DNA from: Aurelia coerulea
Taxonomy: Eukaryota; Cnidaria; Scyphozoa; Semaeostomeae; Ulmaridae
Reading direction: 5' to 3'
Length of the DNA stretch: 64,000 nt
Assembly: GCA_039566865.1 (NCBI GenBank)
Contig: CM076959.1
Location: 12,259,501 to 12,323,500, forward strand
Shown here piece after piece: positions 1-12,400 of this stretch. Within the stretch, counting starts at the first letter, position 1. The number at the start of each line of letters is the position of its first letter. Under the pieces are notes generated by a model. That model was given only the letters and a program-made list of their open reading frames with translations, was not told where the DNA came from and did not search any database. The position numbers and the translations under genes are program-made.

Positions 1-655
1 ATTCAAAACGTGCCCAAAATCATGAACAAATTTCCCTAGCATTTCTGCCTTACAATGGCTTTACAGCAATGCCTTGTGGACACTTTGCACGTGCTATGCT
101 CTTAGGAGGATGAACAAGTCCTCCCCCTGGTATCGATGACCTATTCAGGGCGATTCCATTCTCCCAAGAGGACAAAATGCATGAATTTATGTGAGTGTCA
201 TCAATTTTAGGAAGGAAAATGTGCTGATTGTTTTCATTCGTTTTTTCAGGTTTTTGGAACGGGCTTTCTGCAGAAGATCACCCATATCCACGGGAAGGAA
301 TGGCCGATTAAGGCAGGGTAAATTACTGGACTTAATTGAACATATTGGTAATAAAACAAGACAGTTTTCAATATTATTACTTTGATATTCATGGAGCAGT
401 GGCCTTCCAAGCGGGGATTCTTTTTTCTGACTCATCTGGTATTTTGATTTATCAGTACTGTATAATTGATTTTGCTTAGCAAGTATGTATACATTCAAGT
501 GATGCATATATTGTTAGCAATTTCATAAATGATCAAATAAAAAAGAACACAACAAAAATGGGTTTTTGGAAAATTTTTCCTGTCTTTGAAGAAGTTGTTT
601 TGTTGCCAGCAGGCGAAATACATCTTATCTGTTCCTTCAGCTACGTGTAATAACT
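1..655. other. No supported gene; one weak exon candidate
   Basis: Nothing here could be assigned. On the plus strand a strong acceptor (pyrimidine run ending TTTTTTCAG at about 249) and a donor AGG|GTAAAT near 319 would define a ~70-bp exon, but no reading phase joins it convincingly to an upstream exon. The minus strand is also open here for 106 codons without a recognisable domain. Confidence 0.2.
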
Positions 656-920
656 AAATGGCGATTGAATGCAATTTAATCGCAATTAATGGAACGTGAT
701 GTTAGTTTCTTAGTCAATAGGGCTGTGTCCCTTGTGACCATGTTTACAACTTTATCTTTGTGACAATATCGTTGAAAGTAACTTCTTGCGTTGGGGCATG
801 TCGGCTGCACGTGGAATGTCTGTTGTTCAAAGGAATATAAAAAGTAATACTGGCATGTTTATCAGTCGTCTATAATCAAAGCAGCACGCTGGTTTGCACC
901 AGAGGAGCGCAGATTATTTT
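656..920 (+). promoter_or_regulatory. Promoter-like 265-bp block, copy 1
   Basis: The block reads identical, base for base, to 4441-4705. It contains TATAAAAAG at 836-844 and an initiator-like TCAGTC at 862-867. The initiator A is 28 nt downstream of the TATA T, which is textbook spacing for a pol II core promoter. Immediately downstream is a purine-rich leader and an ATG in good context (AAG ATG at 949). The identity of two copies 3.8 kb apart points to recent duplication or mobility. That it functions as a promoter is inferred from spacing only. Confidence 0.5.
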
Positions 921-948
921 TCGCTGAGAAGGTAGTGGCCTATTCAAG

Positions 949-980
949 ATGTTGCGTGGTTTGTTGTTTGGTCGTTCATG
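949..980 (+). CDS. Candidate first coding exon downstream of the TATA/Inr block
   Basis: The ATG at 949 has A at -3. It opens a short frame (M-L-R-G-L-L-F-G-R-S) that runs into a donor-like TG|GTGAGA at 980/981, leaving phase 2. It lies ~85 nt downstream of the predicted start site at 864. Unspliced, the frame stops two codons later, so if the exon is real it must be spliced. No matching downstream exon was identified, so this could equally be chance sequence. Confidence 0.2.
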
Positions 981-3900
981 GTGAGATCCAACCATTAATT
1001 TATTTTCTTTACTAAATGTTTGTTCATATTTTGGCTGACTCTTTGAGCAATTTGAATTGTATTATGTTGGGAAAGATCTGGGATTTGGCCAAAGATCAGA
1101 CGACCGACTCGTTTTGAGGCCTGGCGGGTATCGCGACATGCAGTATATCGTGCGTTAAAAATTTTGCTGCTGAAGCTTTGCACGGTGACACTGTAGAGCT
1201 TTCAGGCTGGTTCAGAGTGAGGTAAATGGGCTTTTGTGGGCTTTTGGACCTTTTCATTTCATTTCCTTTAGGGTTGCATGCACTGTTTACTTGCCCACCT
1301 TGTGCTGCATGTCGTGTTTGCTTGTGCTCGCCTCGCCCAATTCGAACTCGGTCTCCTGTTCTAATTGGTCACTTGAGATAATCTTATACACTGTTCGCCA
1401 TATTCTTGCAGGAGCTAGTATTGCTTTATGTTATTTGTTGAATCGTGACTTTCCCGACTTTCCAGTCATTTTCACGGTTAAAACAAAACTGCTTGGGCGC
1501 TTTTCAAGAAGCCACGCCCGGTTGGATTTCTAGCATTGTACCTGGAAAAATCTGTATTTTGGACACTGTATTATTTGCTCTTGTTTCAAACCAGTTCTCA
1601 GGCTTCACGCTTTTATAATTCCGTCTTGTGACTAGGGCTTGGGCTAGTGTCGCGTAGTAGAATGTTTCGCTGTCATTATTTTCCTTTTTCCACAGGCGAC
1701 TGTGTGGATTGTTTTGGAACTAGTAGAGTCTTCTTAAGGGGTTCTGAGTGCCTTGGGTATTATAGTCTTGTGAACATTTGGTAATGGCTAAGATTTTTGG
1801 TATTTTCAAAACGTGCAAAGCATCACATTCTTGCATTCCAACGATTTTTCAACTGGTCTCAGTCGTCATATTCATTTCTCATTTCGGGAATGCGTGCTTG
1901 TATCTACATTCCTTTCAGGCGTGTGTGCCTGAAGGTTTTCGGACACTGCGGGTCTGGAAATAGCTATCATTGTAAATGAAAATTGTTTTGCTTCTATCAA
2001 CGCCCTCACCTTATGGATCTACACGGATTTTTTGTTTGTTTGTTTTGTTTCAATTTAATTTTTTGTTTTTATAAGAAACTTGGGTAGCACTTAATACTAA
2101 AAGTCTCTTAGTTTCGCTTGAACGTTGGGTTGTTTCAGCAGTAAAATGTTCTGGGTTAGTTTCTTATTTTTTGGGGCCTAAAAATTGCGTTTTGGTTCGA
2201 AGTTGAGCCTTCTTATCGTGAAAGGGCTTGCATTTTGCATTGATATTGTCAGCTCAGATAAGCCATGCATATTAAGGCTGAAAGTTACTGTTTCTTGCAG
2301 TCTAAAGTTGAAAAGAAAAATGAAGGTAGCTTTGTCAGAGAGTATCGAACCGTAATCTACCACTCTTATTCTAGAAAAGATTTAGAGTTTCTTAATTTTT
2401 CTTGAGCGGTAGTGCTTGAGTTTCTTGAAGTTTTGGTCATCATGGTACTGGATTCTGATAAGCCTGTTGCTTGTAAAGTAAAACGTGTATGCTGAAACGT
2501 TTGGCAGTTACCTTGAAGTTTAGCCCTCGGAATCTAATGCAGTGTTTTTCTTTCAGATTTGAATAATTTGTTCAAATTTTCTCTTGACAGGTGGAATTCA
2601 CTCCATTCAAGTTAACCTAACTATGGATATAAAAATGTCTCTTATAAACAAAAAATCAAATAACAAAAAACAAAAACAAAAACAAAACAAAAGTTTAAGA
2701 CAAAAGACAAGTTTGCGAGTTTGTCTATCATTTAGTTTTGATTATCGAAGTTGAATAAAGATTTTAGATAAACAAACAGTTTTTGGTCCGTAAGGCAATT
2801 CAAAGTATGTGCTCTGGTGAATGGGTTTCAATATTCTATTAATCTAGTGTATACGCCAACCAGGTTTAGCTCTTTGGACTGCTCTCTGTTTGCATGAATG
2901 ATATTCCTCCCTTGAAACTAGTTGGAGAATCCTAGAAGGGGCTGAAAGTATATCAAACTGCTAGTAAAGAGAAGAGAAGTAGTATAGAAGCAACAACTTC
3001 ACCAAAACAAAAATATTAAAGCAAATGAAAAAGATGAAATGAAAATATTCGCAAGTATCTTCACTGTCTATTGAATATGGGAAAAGGATATGTGTGCAAT
3101 ATAATGCATTGAATCCATTGCAGTCAAGGATACCAATGTTAAATCTCACCTGAGGTGTAGTTTAAAACAAAAAACAAATAAAAACAAAAACAAAAACAAA
3201 GGAAAAAAAAATATAAGAAGATCGGAAAGAATATCATATAAAAATCTTCATTTTGAGGGCAATAAACCTACTATTTCGGGACTTGCAGAATGGGCTTTGA
3301 CGCAAAAATCCTACAATCCTACAATGGCAACCCACGAGATTTGCTAGTTATGTTCAGATTGGATAACGAAGTTTCTTGTTTGCAGCATCCAAATCGACTT
3401 CCTTTTGGGAGTATAGTTTCCCTTTGAATTGAAAGTTACTTTATGTGAAGGCCTATACATCTAGTTTTGGTACTAGTTGCACTAACTGCAAATAATTAAT
3501 TGCTTTCAATCAACTTACCGCCTTCTTTTTGGGGGATAGGGCTTGAAAGGGCAATCCATTTTTAGCAATACTTGTAAATATTTAGAGCCTCTGTTTTACA
3601 TTTTGCAGATGAAACTTGCAAAGGACGGGGCTTTCCTTTTTCCACAGATGCATCATTTAAACAAAAATCAACAACAAAAACACTCTCTCTGGCATACGAT
3701 TTTGCAGTTTTGAAGTTTTGTATTTCCTAGTTCTTTTAACAATCAGTCAATCCTCATCATTTTAGTCTCTTTAAATCAAAACGGCTAAAATCAATAGTTG
3801 GCAGGCCCAGGCTGGATAAGTATGTGTATCGTTGTGTTGTTCTGCAGTTGTGGTGTAAAGTTCGTAAAAACAAGAAGTAAAACAAACTTGTAAATATGAA

Positions 3901-4131
3901 AATGTATTTATGAAAATATAAAAAAAAAAAAAAAAAAAAGAATCAAGGAGATGAGCAGAAGAAGAAGTGACAGAAGAAAAGAAAAAGTAAAAAAGTAAAA
4001 AAAAAAAGTAAAACAAATCCCCTAATGTAGGGGTGGCCAAGTGCTCGGTCGTAGAGCACAAATCCTGCAGCTTTCTCTGCTTTCTGCCTTTCTCTCTCAG
4101 GTGGTGATTGGGTGGGGCACTGCGTGTTGGG
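981..4131. other. AT-rich non-coding stretch
   Basis: It holds A-rich runs (A/C-rich tracts near 2660-2700 and 3170-3215, and a 20-bp poly-A at 3920-3939) but no reading frame, inverted repeat or splice pattern I can support. The apparent poly-phenylalanine frames near 3800-4160 are translations of the opposite-strand A-rich tract. Confidence 0.5.
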
Positions 4132-5093
4132 CGGAAAAAGTAAGGTTTTCAGTCCAATCACCGACCGTAAAAGTTGTTGTTGTATATTCGTGCTAGCAAA
4201 TTCCGGGCAACTGCACTACTGCCCAATTTTCTAGCGATTATTTGTTTTAGGCCTATTTCGCTAAATCATCCAAATTTGCGCTAAAAGATGTTTTGTCGCG
4301 TTTTTCATCAGTTTCGGAACCGCGCGGACAAACCCCTGTGATAGAAGATGTTTATTTGTGGCTATTTTATGTTAGTCATATTGGACATTGTAAACTTGAG
4401 GGGTTTGTCCTTATATTTCATTATAATCAAAGGAACCATTAAATGGCGATTGAATGCAATTTAATCGCAATTAATGGAACGTGATGTTAGTTTCTTAGTC
4501 AATAGGGCTGTGTCCCTTGTGACCATGTTTACAACTTTATCTTTGTGACAATATCGTTGAAAGTAACTTCTTGCGTTGGGGCATGTCGGCTGCACGTGGA
4601 ATGTCTGTTGTTCAAAGGAATATAAAAAGTAATACTGGCATGTTTATCAGTCGTCTATAATCAAAGCAGCACGCTGGTTTGCACCAGAGGAGCGCAGATT
4701 ATTTTCCCCACCCACCCTCCACCTATTGTCTCTGCCTCTTTTCTTTCCACGGCCGTCGGTCGTGTGACAGGTGCATTGGTCCGGAAAAAGTAAGGTTTTC
4801 AGTCCAATCACCGACCGTAAAAGTTGTTGTTGTATATTCGTGCTAGCAAATTCCGGGCAACTGCACTACTGCCCAATTTTCTAGCGATTATTTGTTTTTG
4901 GCCTATTTCGCTAAATCATCCAAATTTGCGCTAAAAGATGTTTTGTCGCGTTTTTCATCAGTTTCGGAACCGCGCGGACAAACCCCTATGATAGAAGATG
5001 TTTATTTGTGGCTATTTTATGTTAGTCATATTGGACATTGTAAACTTGAGGGGTTTGTCCTTATATTTCATTATAATCAAAGGAACCATTAAA
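4132..5093. repeat. Terminal-direct-repeat unit: B (4132-4443), promoter-like block A, B' (4782-5093)
   Basis: A 312-bp segment starting CGGAAAAAGTAAGG and ending AACCATTAAA occurs at 4132-4443 and again at 4782-5093, offset exactly 650 bp, with only about two substitutions. Between them lie the second copy of the 265-bp TATA/Inr block (4441-4705) and 76 bp of C-rich spacer. The layout resembles a miniature terminal-repeat retroelement (TRIM-like) or a young tandem duplication. The ends are not TG...CA and no target duplication is seen, so tandem duplication is as likely. Confidence 0.6.
4441..4705 (+). promoter_or_regulatory. Promoter-like 265-bp block, copy 2
   Basis: Identical to 656-920, including the TATAAAAAG and TCAGTC elements. 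It diverges abruptly after GCAGATTATTTT, where copy 1 continues with its leader and ATG but this copy continues into a CCCCACCCACC tract. Here it is embedded between the two 312-bp repeats. Confidence 0.5.
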
Positions 5094-5334
5094 GTCTAAG
5101 AGTTTAGTAATGCGGATGAAGCAACAGAAACAAACAATTGAAAAAATGAGCGGTATAATGGGCGTTAGTTTGACGAAATTGAGCAACGCAAAACAGAAAT
5201 GGAGGGTCATCAAGTCTGAATCAACTTTCAGCATCTGTAAGCTGCGTTTTACAATATAAACATGTGTAATTGGACATACCATGATGATTTGTCTACATTT
5301 ATTCATTCAACAATCAAGGACACCCCTGCAAATG

Positions 5335-5692
5335 TTTTAAGTGTATCAAACTCCATTTCTGTGAGCAGGACGGGGGTTAGGCTAGAGAAAATGATAAGGA
5401 CTTCAATGTCAGGTTGGATCTTTGAATCCTTGAGAAATCCGTCGGATGTATTGCGACCTATTAGGAACAGTTTTGACAAGCAAAATATACACAAAATCAT
5501 TTTATCCTTGACAACTTAGGAGAAGATAGATTTAGTATAAATTTGTGCGGGTCAAAACTGTTCCAGGGAGGTCGCAATACATCTGAGTGATTTTGCGAGG
5601 ATTAAAAAATCCAACATGATATTGAAATGCTAACCACTTTTGCTAAGCTAACACCCGTCCCGCTTCAGAAATGGAGTTTGATAGACTTAAGA
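5335..5692. repeat. Foldback (inverted-repeat) element, MITE-like
   Basis: The left arm 5335-5477 and right arm 5551-5692 are imperfect reverse complements over ~140 bp, with a ~73-bp loop. Shared landmarks are ATCAAACTCCATTTCTG on the left against the complementary CAGAAATGGAGTTTGAT on the right, and ATGTATTGCGACC near the inner ends. No transposase frame is present, and flanking duplications were not resolved. Confidence 0.65.
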
Positions 5693-6321
5693 TACATGTC
5701 ATATGTAAGGGTGTAATTGAAATTGAAATGAATAGAAAAATATAGGCATATTATTACGGTGTGGCTAATTACCGATGTAGATATTATAAAGCACCTCTTA
5801 TAACTGCTGAAAACCTTCATTCATAATTGACGACCCCCCTCCCCCCTCCATATTTGTTTCTGTTGCTTAATTTGATTGAAGCTTACTTAGTATCTGAATT
5901 ACTATGCTTTAAGACAATGTTTTGCTAGGAAGAGCAGGTCGAGTGATATTCTGAGTTTAAAACTGGGAAGCTTTTTATGAGATACATTGTAGATACCTTG
6001 ATATAGTTTTAAAGCTGGAAGTATAATCTAAAAGGCTACATGTTTTTATCTAGTGTTAGCTATTTCAGAGTATAAAAAGTTAGGTAAAAACCAACAGATG
6101 AAATGTGATTTAATATACAACTGTGAATCTGGTATCCAAAACACAACGGCAATCTGGCTTCGGATGATTTTGATTGGCCACTTTGAAAAATAAACACAGC
6201 TGCGTATGAAGATGCATGGAAAATTGACATGTATCTGAAAAAGTACATATTTTTGACATTACAGGTTTGTTTATGGTGAAATGACCCAGCCCCTTAAATT
6301 GATTGTGGAGCAGAAACTTAC
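5693..6321. other. Intron-like stretch, nothing recognised
   Basis: AT-rich sequence 3' of host exon 15 on the minus strand. A C-rich run (CCCCCCTCCCCCCTCC) at about 5835 is the only notable feature. No further TPR exon with entry phase 0 was recognised. Confidence 0.4.
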
Positions 6322-6400
6322 CTTGAAATTTTCTTGCAGCAGAAATATCATATGCCTGTGCCAATAAGCGTCAACCAGTTTGGGTTCGAGCTCTATAGCC
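6322..6400 (-). CDS. Host TPR gene, exon 15 (TPR end)
   Basis: The acceptor is ATTATTTTGCAG|G and the donor TTCAAG|GTAAGT. The 79-nt exon enters in phase 2 and exits in phase 0. It encodes AIELEPKLVDAYWHRHMIFL followed by LQENFK. The Pro-32 of the TPR and the start of the next helix are here. The open donor shows the gene continues; no later exon was recognised in 1-6321. Confidence 0.75.
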
Positions 6401-9400
6401 CTGCAAAATAATACTTGTATATCCTACTTTCGAAATTATGAAATGCAAACGAGTCACCCTTGCAAGCCACGTCAGTAGACGTATTGATTATTGCAAAGTA
6501 AAAGGCTTCTAGCATGAATCGTAAAACTGACATTGATTTCCAAAAGAGCGATCATTTTTACCTAACCTACTAGCCCTGTCCACAAGTTGCTCGAAATATC
6601 TCGAAAAGTTGCTCATAATTTCCTGAAAAGTTGCGCAAAGGTTGCCACTTTTTCAAAAAGTTGCTCAAAAGTTGCTCAGTTATTGTCATTTTTTTAAGGT
6701 TAAGTGCTATAGATGTATGAATAATTGACAAATGTGCATAAGATTAGCGCCAAGGATGCTTCGAGAACTGTCTTTATATTTCAACATTTTCTCTTATGAG
6801 GCAACTGCAGCTTCCTGGAAGTTTGAGCCTTTTGACGCTAGTACAGTTAGAACCATGTAACACATCTTCAGTATTTCACCAGGAACCATTTGTTGCTTAT
6901 AAACAACAACAACCACAACAACACCATTAATTGACCATCATCATCGTCATCACACTGACCATAGTCACAATCGTTAATTTCAAGACTAGTTCTTCACAAT
7001 TCCAGCATGACCAGAAAACAGATCCTTTCCATGTCTAATTTTCATTACTGTTGCAGAGAATAAACAAAATATCATAGAAATTGTTCCAATATTGCTAAAA
7101 TAAGGAAAAGTTTCTCAATGTTGCAAAAGATGCCAAAGTTCCTAAAAGTTGCCCAAAAGACTTCAAGTTGCCCGAAAGTTGCCGAGCAACTTGTGGACTG
7201 GGCTATAACCTACATCGTTTGTCTAACAAGGCCTTATAATTTTTGTATCTATAACAGTAACAAATGTTCATTCTTAGATAGGATGGAGTGGGGGAAAAAT
7301 GGGTCAGAATGGAACAAAAGTTATCACTTTTGGTCTTTCCTTCTAAAATTGAAGTAAGGTGCCTTGGTTGTAAACTTGCAGGTTTTTAACCCTATAGTGG
7401 TTGGGCTATCTGATATATCCTATTTCGGTTGGGGGGGGGGGCAAAAAAGCCCCCCCTACCTAACTCTTGACTGGAAATAGATATGGCAACCGGATTTGGT
7501 GTACTGATAGCCCCAGGCATGCACTTTATGAGAATATAAAAATTAACCTAAAATTAGCCATCATTATTGCTTGTGTCAGCATTTTTCTTCGTGTGGTCAA
7601 GAAAAGTGGCAAAATCGGTCAAAATCAGGAAAAATGCGATAAAACTTAACTGGGAGCATAATTTCCACCCAAACATGAAAATTATGATAGATTACATCAA
7701 ATAACACTACCCTGCAACATATCTTTGCAAAATATTGTAATTTTGTTACTTTTTTCGCGAAAATTAATATTCGAGAATTGGCGACTTTGACAGAGTCAGT
7801 TCCAGAGAAATGTTTCCCTCCCTCTTATCTGTCAAAATATTCTTATGAAACTTCTTGAGTCGTTGCACAAGAAGTAGCAGCAAAAGTCAGCAAGTTTCCG
7901 GGCCATACTTATGCTCCCAGCAGAGTTATAACAAAATTTCTACTAGGGGGGGGGGGGATTTTGCCCCCTCCCCCAACCAAAATAGGGCTAAGGAATCGCG
8001 ACAAAAGCTGATCTTCTTAACCAAACGCAGTTACAGTAAAATCCATGAAATTACAACATACACTCATAGTACCTATTATGGGGAAATGATCAAAGATTTA
8101 TTTTGACCCATTCCGACCATTTTAGCCTTGCCGTATCGTATCCTATGATCTCCACTTTTTGAGAATAATTCTCTCCGAATGATCTTGCTATAAACAAAAT
8201 GACCAAAAGACTTTCATGTCTTGAGATATAACACTGTCATACCTCTCTAAGTCGTCCCTTGCATGCTTTAATTCTCCAATCTACAAATAAAAAACGCATA
8301 TTTCAGAATATATAAAGAATATATAAATATGAATATAGAAAGAGAAGTTTGAAATGAGACGTTTCGCTGCGTAGGAGCTCCAACCGCTTCAACAGTATTT
8401 GAATGATGGCGGCATTCGATTCCTTGCTGTGCCGAGAGAAGAACGAAGGAATAGCAACATTATCAAGCTTTACTCGCAATCCCGTGGAAGAGAAACAACA
8501 CAGTGAGTAAAAATACAATTTTTATCGTAATATAGGCCACATCAACGGTGCATTATTGCTCATGGGTATAGTAGGGACAATTCTAATAGATTTATCCCAG
8601 GCATATGACTGTCTGCATCATGACGTCGTTATTAAAAACTGGAATTTTATCAACTTGATATCATAGCCTTTGCTTAATGTACAGTTATTTGGACAGCCGT
8701 CATCAAAGGGTAAAGATTGGTGCACAAATGCACAAAGAAGAACTGGGTTTGCACAAGGATTGATCCTTGGTTCCTTTCTCTTTAACATCTTTATTAATGA
8801 CATCTGCCTCATCGACTTAGACTCTGAGATATGTAATTTTGCAGATGATAACACCTTATATTCGTGGGGACATGATCTACAAGAAATAGTGACCAACTTA
8901 GGGCATGATATCAGTACATTACTCGAATGGTTTAAAAGCAATGAAATGGCTGCTAACTCAAAAAAAGTTCCAGCGGCTTACTTTCGCGGGAAGAAACTTT
9001 CGCGGGAAGAAACTTTCGCGTTTCTAGCGCTTTGGCCAAAATTCACGAAAGTTTATTCCGCGAAATTTCCTATTATGTGGAATCAAATATTCATTTCATC
9101 AAATATTGATATTCCTCTTCTTATTGTTCAATGTGATCAACAAACCTTTCCAACTATGCTACCAACAAACAACAGACAACAGATTTGTAACGTTTCAAAC
9201 TGATCTTACAATTTCTGCTTTAGGTTTTTTTCAAATACTGTATGCATTTCTTTTTACTCGCCCGATATAAGAATACTACAACAACAAGAACAACAACGAA
9301 TGTAATATGAAACCTTTCTATAGCAGGCTCCCCGTCTGCATAAATGTATTGCTAATGTCTCAGCTGCGTCTGTATCCTTGATTAAAATTGTCATTGAATC

Positions 9401-12400
9401 AATTTCATTTTTCAGCAGCTAAAAACAAGAAAGAATCTTGGTCAAGGAAATACAGGCTGGGCCAAAAAAGTAGCCCCTAAGATTCAAAAATGTTTGAAAT
9501 ACTTTCAGAATGCAAAATTTTGACTAAATTCAATTGAAAAAATGACTTAAGGCTGTTGAGTAAACATCAGTAACATATTAGCTGTAATCAAATGAGGAGA
9601 CAAATGAGGCTTTGAAGAAGATGATTGCCAAAACCACTGTAACATAGTCACCCATAACGAAAAGCACCAGAAATTCAATTCAAAGAATAGGCTAATAACA
9701 TTTTATGCGATTGATATTAAGGTTTTGCGAAGATTCAACATAAATGCTCCCATTCACAATAAAGGCTTCGGAATTCAAACTCAATAACAACAACAACAAC
9801 ATACAACAACAACAACAACATAATAACAACAACAACAACAACAACATAACAACAACAACATAACAACAACAACAACATACAACAACAACAACAACAATAA
9901 TAACAACAATAACAACATACGAACATTCTAAATTTACCTGATAAACATTCTTTTGTGCATCGGTCTCTGCTTCGTTTTCGATTACCTCAATCTGTTGCAA
10001 GATCTCTTCGTCAATATTTGACTTCTCCTTCCTTCAAAAAAATCTCACAGTAAGCGAAGGGTGATATAGGGATCCAGTCGAAACACAGAATACAAGAAGG
10101 CTATGCATCACTCGTCGTCATATCATTTGATCATATATTGAAAATAACAAGTGCACTAGACTATTTCCGACTACCTAGCCCCCGGGCTGATGCTATTCTA
10201 AAATGAAATGACTTACTTTAATAGCCGCGTAGTCTGCGATTCAGTAATAGACCAGGGAAGGGGAAAACCGTGCGAGCACAGGTAAGAGTATTTTAAGGAT
10301 GCTAGTATATATTGCTTGTATATATTTCTTTTAATTGAACGGCGCAAAGGAAACTCTAGATATTTTGCTATATTTCTAAGGTTGGACTTTTCTGCTATCT
10401 TCAATATTTCTAACAATACAGTGGATTTCATAATTCAACTGGTTTGAGGATATGATGGCATCAAATTTCTAAATTGTAAACCAGGTGAGGAAATAAACTA
10501 TGATTTTCTTGAAACTAATTCCACTTTTAACAACAAATTCTGAAATCACGATGGATTAAATTTCCATTAAAATGTTTTCTTCGATTCTCGAAAAGGCAGC
10601 ACAACCCTCCAGTTTTGAAAAATATTAAAGGTTTCATAAAAGTCCAAAGGTAAAATCATAACAAAGTAGCTTAAATTACCACAAAGCCATTCAGTCCAAA
10701 GAAAAAAGAAACAACCATTTACATTAGAATCTTTGAAGATTACATCCCTACGCTTTTTACTGAGAGACAATTCGGTCCCACTCCACATAAGGAACTTACA
10801 ATTGCTAATGACTGAAGTCTTTAAGACAAAATTGAGCCTTAATCCCAGCTTCATGAAGGACATTTTCGTTGAAAAACAGGTTTCTTATGGGTTAAGAGGC
10901 TGCCATAACCTATCCTTGCCACAAGCACGCACTACGTGTTATGGCTTAGAGACAATATCGTTTCTTGGGTGTAGATTATGGCAGGCACTTCCCAATGACC
11001 TAAAACAGTCAGATACTCTCTCCAGTTTCAAAAGGAAAATCAAAGCCTGGAGGGGAGAGGAATGTAATTGTAGAATATGCAGACCTTTCGTGGCACAGGT
11101 TGGGTTCTTGAGCTGATATTAAATTTTCTGCTCTGTGTTTACCGAGAAAAAAAAAATGTAAACATTGTAAATATTAAAAGCATTGTAAAAATCTGTAAAA
11201 TATATCTGTATTTAATCATTTGGAATTTTATTTATTTTTTAATTTTTTCTTACAAATTTTACTTTTTTAGATAGTAGGCTTGAATTAGCTCTTAGTTATA
11301 GCTATTGTATCTATATGTATATATGTCTTGTATGTATATATATATATGTAGGCCTACTTTAAATAAATTGATAATAATAATAATAATACGCTAGCTGTAC
11401 GTGTTTCAAATTCGTTAAGTTCTCTTCATTTAATCCCTTTTGATTTTAAGGTGTTGCAAATCTTTCTATTACAGATCGAATAATACAGATTTATGTTCAT
11501 AAAAATCAAAAATTCTGATCAATTTGGATGATGTTTGAGAAAAGACATTTCGAATTTTTAAATGAAAGGATTTGCAAAAATTGTTCGAAGATTGAAACTA
11601 ATCACGACAGTATAATTCATATTGTATTTCAAGCATAAAGTCATGGTCGAGCCTCTGCAAGAAGGAGATAAAAATGAGAAAAGAAATATTCCCGAAAAAA
11701 AGAGTTCTCGGATTCTTCAAGAATTCTCGAGAGGTACTAACGCTAATTGAGCTTGAGGGTCATCTTCTTCATCTAGCAAAGGAAAAAGAATACATCAGGA
11801 ATCTAATGGGTCATTGACTAACGGCTGAGTCAAAACATCCTCGACCTTTTGGAAAACATCAAAATCTAATTTACCGATTGTTCAAGGAACTCTACTTTGT
11901 AATTGATTATGGTTTAGAAAAAAAGATTGGAAAAGGAAAACAGCCGCAGTGCCCAGATCGCTTGCATTTATCGCCTTGCGGAATGAAAACTGGTTCAATT
12001 TTACAAGTTAGCACAGTATGTCATAACAAAGGCATTTTGCTAGGAACCTGGTCGATTACCCCAAGTGACATATCATGCCTGCAATTTGCAACGCAGTTGT
12101 TTCCTCTCGCAAAGACTACCAGAAGTAGAACTCAGTTCTACTTTCTGCAACGATTACGGACATTTTTGAGTCGCTGCAAAGTGAGAAATCTGTTTCTGCA
12201 ACTCGCATTGCAATCCTGAAATTGACGCTCGCGCAGTTGATAGAGTTAATATATCCCCGTCTCCATCACAGTTACGTGGTCTGAATCATTGCAAGTTGCA
12301 AAAAATCATCATTGCATTACAGCGGTGTAACACCCAGAGCAAAAACTCCTTGTAATTTCCTCAGTCGTCATCCGAAAATTGCTTCGTGTAATATCATAGC

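Noticed and set aside
3771..4161. Minus-strand frames rich in phenylalanine and leucine
   Set aside because: They translate a poly-A/GAA-rich plus-strand tract; no conserved motif or splice context.
9692..10000. Frames of repeated Cys, Val and Leu
   Set aside because: Direct translation of the (AAC)n microsatellite. Only the part overlapping 9938-10031 is coding, and that is host exon 12.
11878..12219. 113-codon plus-strand frame
   Set aside because: No domain, no splice or promoter context, and TGCAA-rich sequence is enough to explain the lack of stops.
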